Origin: an uncultured Phycisphaerales bacterium
GTDB lineage: Bacteria > Planctomycetota > Phycisphaerae > WQYP01
DNA: 33,345 nt
Direction: 5' to 3'
Assembly (NCBI GenBank): GCA_903845195.1
Contig: CAIMWO010000073.1
Span: 1-33,345, forward strand
Part shown: positions 29,569-33,345 of the stretch, piece by piece
Position numbering within the stretch: position 1 is the first letter of the stretch
How the letters are laid out: the number at the start of each line of letters is the position of its first letter
Program-made: the position numbers and the translations under genes
Notes under the pieces: generated by a model
Told to the model about the DNA's origin: nothing
Databases searched by the model: none
Seen by the model: the letters and a program-made list of their open reading frames with translations, nothing else

Positions 29569-31590
29569 TTACGTCTTCGGCTCCGCCAGTTGCCACTCGA
29601 TCCGCTCCATCGTCGGGTCGCGATGCTGCTGGAACTGCTGCGTGAACATGGTGTAGTAGACGCCGTGGCGTTCGATCAGTTCCTCGTGGCTGCCTTGCTC
29701 GACAATCCGCCCATCCACCAGAACGACAATGCAGTCGGCATGGATGATCGTCGAAAGCCGGTGCGCGATCACAAACGTGGTGCGGTTGGACATCAGTTGC
29801 TTCAGCGAATCCTGAATCAGGTGCTCGGAGTGCGTGTCGAGCGAACTGGTGGCCTCATCGAGGATGAGCACGCGCGGATTGGCCAGAATGGCGCGGGCGA
29901 TGGAAATGCGCTGTTTCTGCCCGCCGGAAAGCTTGGATCCTCGCTCCCCCACGACGGTTTCGTAACCTTTATCCAACTCCATGATGAAGTCATGTGCGTT
30001 GGCCTGTCGCGCCGCTGCAACAATCTCGTCGCGCGTCGCACGACGCCGGCCATACGCAATGTTCTCCATGACCGTGCCGTCAAAGAGATAAACATCCTGC
30101 AAAACCATCGCAAATAGCGATCGGTAAGACTGCAAACGGTAGTCGCGGATATCGCGATTGCCCAACAGAATCGGGCCGGATTCGGCATCGACATCAAAAA
30201 ATCGCGCCAGCAGATTCACCATCGTCGTCTTGCCCGAACCGGAGGGGCCGACAATCGCCAGCGTCGAGCCGGCCCCGACGCGCAGCGAGAGATTCTGGAG
30301 CACCTTCTTGTCGGCGATGTAGCCAAAGGAGACGTTGCGGAATTCGATGTCCGCGGCCGTGCCGTCGGCGTCGACGGCACCGGGACGATCGGGCATGTCG
30401 GGTTTCTGATCCATGACATCGATAAAACGATCCAGCGCGCCGAGGTTCTGCTGGAGATTCTGGAGCGAATCGATGACTTGCGTGATCGGCTGGATGAGTT
30501 GAATGACGAGGGTTTGGTACATGATCAGCGTGCCGATGGAAGTCTCTCCCCGCAGCAGGCGCAGCCCGCCGTACCAGATGATGAAGATGCCGATGGCCGG
30601 GGTGAAGGTCATCCAGCCCGTGTTAAGCAATCGTCCGAGTATCGCTGTGTATTGCTGCTTGCGGATCATGGTGTGTTGCGCGACGCCGAATTCCTTGAGT
30701 TCGAAACGCTCGCGCTGGAAAGAACGAACGACCCGGATGCCCCCGTACATATCGGTCAAGTGCGCCGAGAGCAGCGAACGGTCGTCCTGAATATTCCGCC
30801 ACATGGGCCGCAGGCGCCTGAATAGGAAGTAATGAATCACAAAAATGGGTGGGATCAGCAGACCTGCGCCAGCCGACAAACGCCAGTCGGTCAAAATGAG
30901 AATGCACAACGCAATGAGGATACGGATGCCGGCATTGAACGGGGTGATGATGGCGTTTTGAACACCGCCGACGACTTGATCGGTATCTCCCATGATGCGC
31001 GAAACGATCCCACCGGTCTTGTAATCGGACAGAAGCGATAGCGGCAGGCTGGAAAGATGCCGGTGCAGACGTTGCCGCAGGTAGCCGGCCAGCCGGAAGT
31101 TGACCCGTTGCTGCGCCAGCATACGAAGCCATTCCAGAAGGATCGCCACCACGGCGCTGACGATCACTACCACGATGAGGAAGTAAAGCCCTCCGTAAGC
31201 CGTCGGGGGGATGACGTATTCTGGAAGATGCAGAAAATGCAGAATGAAACGAACGATGGAGTCTTCCCGCAGTGAACGCTTCTGCGCCACATCGTCGACC
31301 AGAAAACGCAAGACCAGCGGGGTAATGGGCGCCAGGAACGCGCCGACGAACGCATAGAGCAGCAGCATCACGACCGGGCGGTAGTAGCCCTGAAGCATGA
31401 CCCGGTACTCGGCGAGGAGTTGCTTCTTCTCACGCTTGAAGACATGCGGCGTGGACGGGCTCTCATGTTTCCCGCCCGTATACGGACGATCCGGCCCTTT
31501 CTTCATCGGATCCGCGTAACGATGCGGATCAAGCACTCCGGCGCGAATCTTCTGGCGAAAATCAAAAAAACGTTGCCGGCTGGACTTCAT
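29569..31590 (-). CDS. MsbA-type ABC exporter (fused membrane and ATPase domains)
   Basis: This half-transporter of about 673 residues has an unusual polar N-terminal extension of about 70 residues. Six membrane segments follow, the first around PVVMLLLYAFVGAFLAPI, and a C-terminal ATPase. The ATPase has IVGPSGSGKTTMVNLL near residue 447, the Q-loop region FAMVLQDVYLFDGTV, the signature LSGGQKQR, Walker B VLILDEATSSLD and the H-loop FVIAHRLST. It should act as a homodimer and export a lipid, peptide or drug. MsbA-type function would fit the LpxL-like gene nearby, but the sequence alone does not show the substrate. The start may be the ATG at 31590 or a GTG at 31599. Confidence 0.92.
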   Translation of the reverse strand: MKSSRQRFFDFRQKIRAGVLDPHRYADPMKKGPDRPYTGGKHESPSTPHVFKREKKQLLAEYRVMLQGYYRPVVMLLLYAFVGAFLAPITPLVLRFLVDDVAQKRSLREDSIVRFILHFLHLPEYVIPPTAYGGLYFLIVVVIVSAVVAILLEWLRMLAQQRVNFRLAGYLRQRLHRHLSSLPLSLLSDYKTGGIVSRIMGDTDQVVGGVQNAIITPFNAGIRILIALCILILTDWRLSAGAGLLIPPIFVIHYFLFRRLRPMWRNIQDDRSLLSAHLTDMYGGIRVVRSFQRERFELKEFGVAQHTMIRKQQYTAILGRLLNTGWMTFTPAIGIFIIWYGGLRLLRGETSIGTLIMYQTLVIQLIQPITQVIDSLQNLQQNLGALDRFIDVMDQKPDMPDRPGAVDADGTAADIEFRNVSFGYIADKKVLQNLSLRVGAGSTLAIVGPSGSGKTTMVNLLARFFDVDAESGPILLGNRDIRDYRLQSYRSLFAMVLQDVYLFDGTVMENIAYGRRRATRDEIVAAARQANAHDFIMELDKGYETVVGERGSKLSGGQKQRISIARAILANPRVLILDEATSSLDTHSEHLIQDSLKQLMSNRTTFVIAHRLSTIIHADCIVVLVDGRIVEQGSHEELIERHGVYYTMFTQQFQQHRDPTMERIEWQLAEPKT

Positions 31591-31735
31591 CCGACGCACC
31601 CATCTGACACAAAGTAAAGCAGCAGAACGAACCTATTGTAGCGGAGGCAGCCACGTAGCGGAATCGGGGGGGCAGTGGGGGGGGCAGTGCTGTCATGAAC
31701 GAAGGCTGTCCCCGTCACCCGCAATGTGATCGCAT

Positions 31736-31761
31736 AAAAAAACCTCCCGCAAGCGGGAGGT
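31736..31761 (-). terminator. Rho-independent terminator of the calpain-like gene
   Basis: ACCTCCCG pairs with CGGGAGGT around the loop CAAG. On the minus strand seven T follow the stem (complement of 31736-31742). It lies about 35 bases past the stop of the calpain-like gene. Confidence 0.85.
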
Positions 31762-31796
31762 CTTTCTAAGGCCATCGAAAACGCGTTACCGAAGCG

Positions 31797-33345
31797 TCAC
31801 ACGCCCCAGGTCAGTGTATTCATGTTGGCGGCGAAGACGGCCCAACTGATGGTGACGATGCCGTCGCTCGGCGCGCTGTCATCATTGAAACCATCGGTGC
31901 CCCACGGATTGCGCATTCGGATCATCAGGTTGCCGGAAGAGTCCCGATACGTGCCGAGGATGGTGTAAACATGTGAGGCAACAAGCGGGGCGCCCCCGCT
32001 GATGCTTCCTAAAGTCAGTGCGGTCACCGGCTTGCCGGCGCTCAGCGCGTTGTTGATGGTGGTTTCGAGCGATGTTGCACTGAATCCGCTGATGTATCCC
32101 CACGACGAACTGACGCCCAGATCATTGAATACCGAAGTGGGCGACCCGATATTGAGTGAACTGTAGGTATCGGCGCCCGTGCGGAAGAAAGCGTAGGCCT
32201 TTTCAAACAGGGAGCCCCATTGGTTGCCATTGGCGCCTGGAGTGGAGTTCTTCAGGCCATAGGCATTGCTGCCTGCCGCGAGATCACCATCGACGCGCAC
32301 AAAGCTCGTGACGCCACTACGGATGAAGCGGAAAGCGTAGGTGCCATCTCCAAGATCGACCGCCAAGTTGACCAGTTTGCTCGGCTCGGTATCCGCCAGC
32401 GACGACAAGTCCGCCAGGAAGTAGCAGTCGGAGATGGTGTGTTGATTGACATCGTTCATGGTGGGGCCGGTGCCGAAAAAACTCGAGTTGGTAAGGCGGA
32501 TCGTCGTGCCGGAATCGGTCGGATCGGCAAGATTCTGGCCGTAGAGTGTAAGCGGAACCGAACTGGTCGTGAAGGGTTGGTAGAAGCTCGCAACTCGATT
32601 CACCGCGCCATTGGCAATTTCGGTCGTCGAGGCGTTGACGATGTCTCCGGTGTTGACCCAATAGGAGGTGTTGATGCCGTTGCCGGTAACGGTGTTGGTG
32701 CCGCTGCCGATGGTCACGATAGTCATCTTCGCCGAGCCCAGCGCTTTGATGGTATCGCTGCCATCGCCGCCGTAAATGAGCGTGGCGATATTGACCGACG
32801 AATTGACGGTGAGGATGTCATTTCCTCCGCCGCCGTAGAGCTTGATATCGCCCAAGGTCATGCTGTACGTGGTCGTCTGGCCGTTGGCCACGACGGTCAG
32901 GGTCCCGCCCGATTGGGACAGGCTAATGGTATCGGCGGCCGTAGAACCGGTGATGACCAGTTCCGTAAATGAGGTCATGTTCTTGGTGGCGAAGGTCACT
33001 CCGCTGGACACCGCAGCACTGGTGGTGGCGGCAATCGCCGCGGAATCCGCTTCTCCGCCGGCATTGCTCGCCCCAACCTTATAGTAATACTTGGTGCTGG
33101 CATTAAGGCCGGTGTTTGTATAGGTCAAGACATTTGAACCCAACGTGGCGATCACCGAGAAGGTGGTGCCGTCGGTCGAGCGATAGACCTTGAAGGCCGT
33201 CTCTCCGCCGACATTGCTCCATGTCACCGTGATCTGCGAGGTCGTGATATTGCTGGCGGCAAGCCCTGTCGGTGTCGCGGGAGCCAAGGTGGCGCTGGCG
33301 GTATTGGAGTAGCCGGAATACCCCGCGGAATTGGCGGCTTTGACG
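31797..33345 (-). CDS. Secreted FN3 / calpain-like cysteine protease, 5' end outside window
   Basis: The frame stays open through the right edge, so this is the C-terminal 516 residues or so of a longer protein. In order it has the end of one fibronectin type III repeat and a complete FN3 repeat (PATPTGLAASNITTSQITVTW to about YYYKVGASNAGG). A Thr/Ser-rich region with RTX-like glycine and aspartate turns (GGGGNDILTV, YGGDGSDTIKAL) follows. The C-terminal domain looks like a calpain: NQHTISDCYFLADL with the catalytic Cys codon at 32424-32426, SHVYTIL with the His codon at 31971-31973, and MRNPWG with the Asn codon at 31908-31910. All three catalytic residues are therefore present. FN3 and RTX-like parts suggest that it acts outside the cell, perhaps with calcium. 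A terminator follows the gene. Confidence 0.85.
   Translation of the reverse strand, partial: VKAANSAGYSGYSNTASATLAPATPTGLAASNITTSQITVTWSNVGGETAFKVYRSTDGTTFSVIATLGSNVLTYTNTGLNASTKYYYKVGASNAGGEADSAAIAATTSAAVSSGVTFATKNMTSFTELVITGSTAADTISLSQSGGTLTVVANGQTTTYSMTLGDIKLYGGGGNDILTVNSSVNIATLIYGGDGSDTIKALGSAKMTIVTIGSGTNTVTGNGINTSYWVNTGDIVNASTTEIANGAVNRVASFYQPFTTSSVPLTLYGQNLADPTDSGTTIRLTNSSFFGTGPTMNDVNQHTISDCYFLADLSSLADTEPSKLVNLAVDLGDGTYAFRFIRSGVTSFVRVDGDLAAGSNAYGLKNSTPGANGNQWGSLFEKAYAFFRTGADTYSSLNIGSPTSVFNDLGVSSSWGYISGFSATSLETTINNALSAGKPVTALTLGSISGGAPLVASHVYTILGTYRDSSGNLMIRMRNPWGTDGFNDDSAPSDGIVTISWAVFAANMNTLTWGV

Noticed and set aside
1..33345. tRNA, rRNA or insertion sequence genes
   Set aside because: I found no cloverleaf, rRNA motif or transposase frame in either strand by reading; a covariance-model search would be needed to be certain.

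Overview
The window looks like chromosomal DNA of a GC-rich bacterium, most likely a planctomycete and perhaps of the class Phycisphaerae. The main reason is a full division and cell wall (dcw) cluster that runs from mraZ to an FtsQ-like gene and then stops, with no ftsA or ftsZ. A membrane-anchored LysM protein sits inside the cluster, and MurE carries the meso-diaminopimelate signature DNPR. The lineage is an inference; there is no rRNA gene here to confirm it.

Layout. Positions 1-4422 are accessory and repeat-rich: a DUF4268 nuclease-like gene, one tiny membrane protein gene on the minus strand, about 1.6 kb dominated by short tandem repeats and a duplicated repeat of about 225 bp, and a GT4 glycosyltransferase. 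Positions 4551-22526 are the dcw cluster, all on the plus strand: mraZ with a clear MraZ operator, a hairpin array ending in a strong terminator, rsmH, a LysM protein, ftsL-like, ftsI, murE, murF, mraY, a four-helix-bundle (IVP/S23 family) gene, ftsW, murG, murC, murB, ddl and ftsQ-like. Together they make UDP-MurNAc-pentapeptide and lipid II, and polymerise it at the septum. murD is missing from its usual place between mraY and ftsW, and the four-helix-bundle gene lies exactly there. Positions 22532-33345 hold a frameshifted membrane gene coupled to an LpxL-type acyltransferase, thiD, a secreted cyclophilin, a Fur-family regulator with a leaderless promoter, an HlyD adaptor plus MacB/LolD-type ATPase pair, an MsbA-type exporter, and the end of a secreted FN3/calpain-like protease.

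Two signals stand out. First, at least 19 short arrays with a strict 7-bp period are scattered through intergenic DNA, at gene starts and even inside murG and the glycosyltransferase. Several come as inverted pairs, and one pair brackets the four-helix-bundle gene. A separate 8-bp family lies just upstream of the ribosome binding sites of murF, ddl and thiD. Second, the DNA after mraZ encodes a series of hairpins that mostly show CAGGATG-type loops, followed by a rho-independent terminator. This is the architecture of a CsrB/RsmZ-type CsrA-sequestering RNA.
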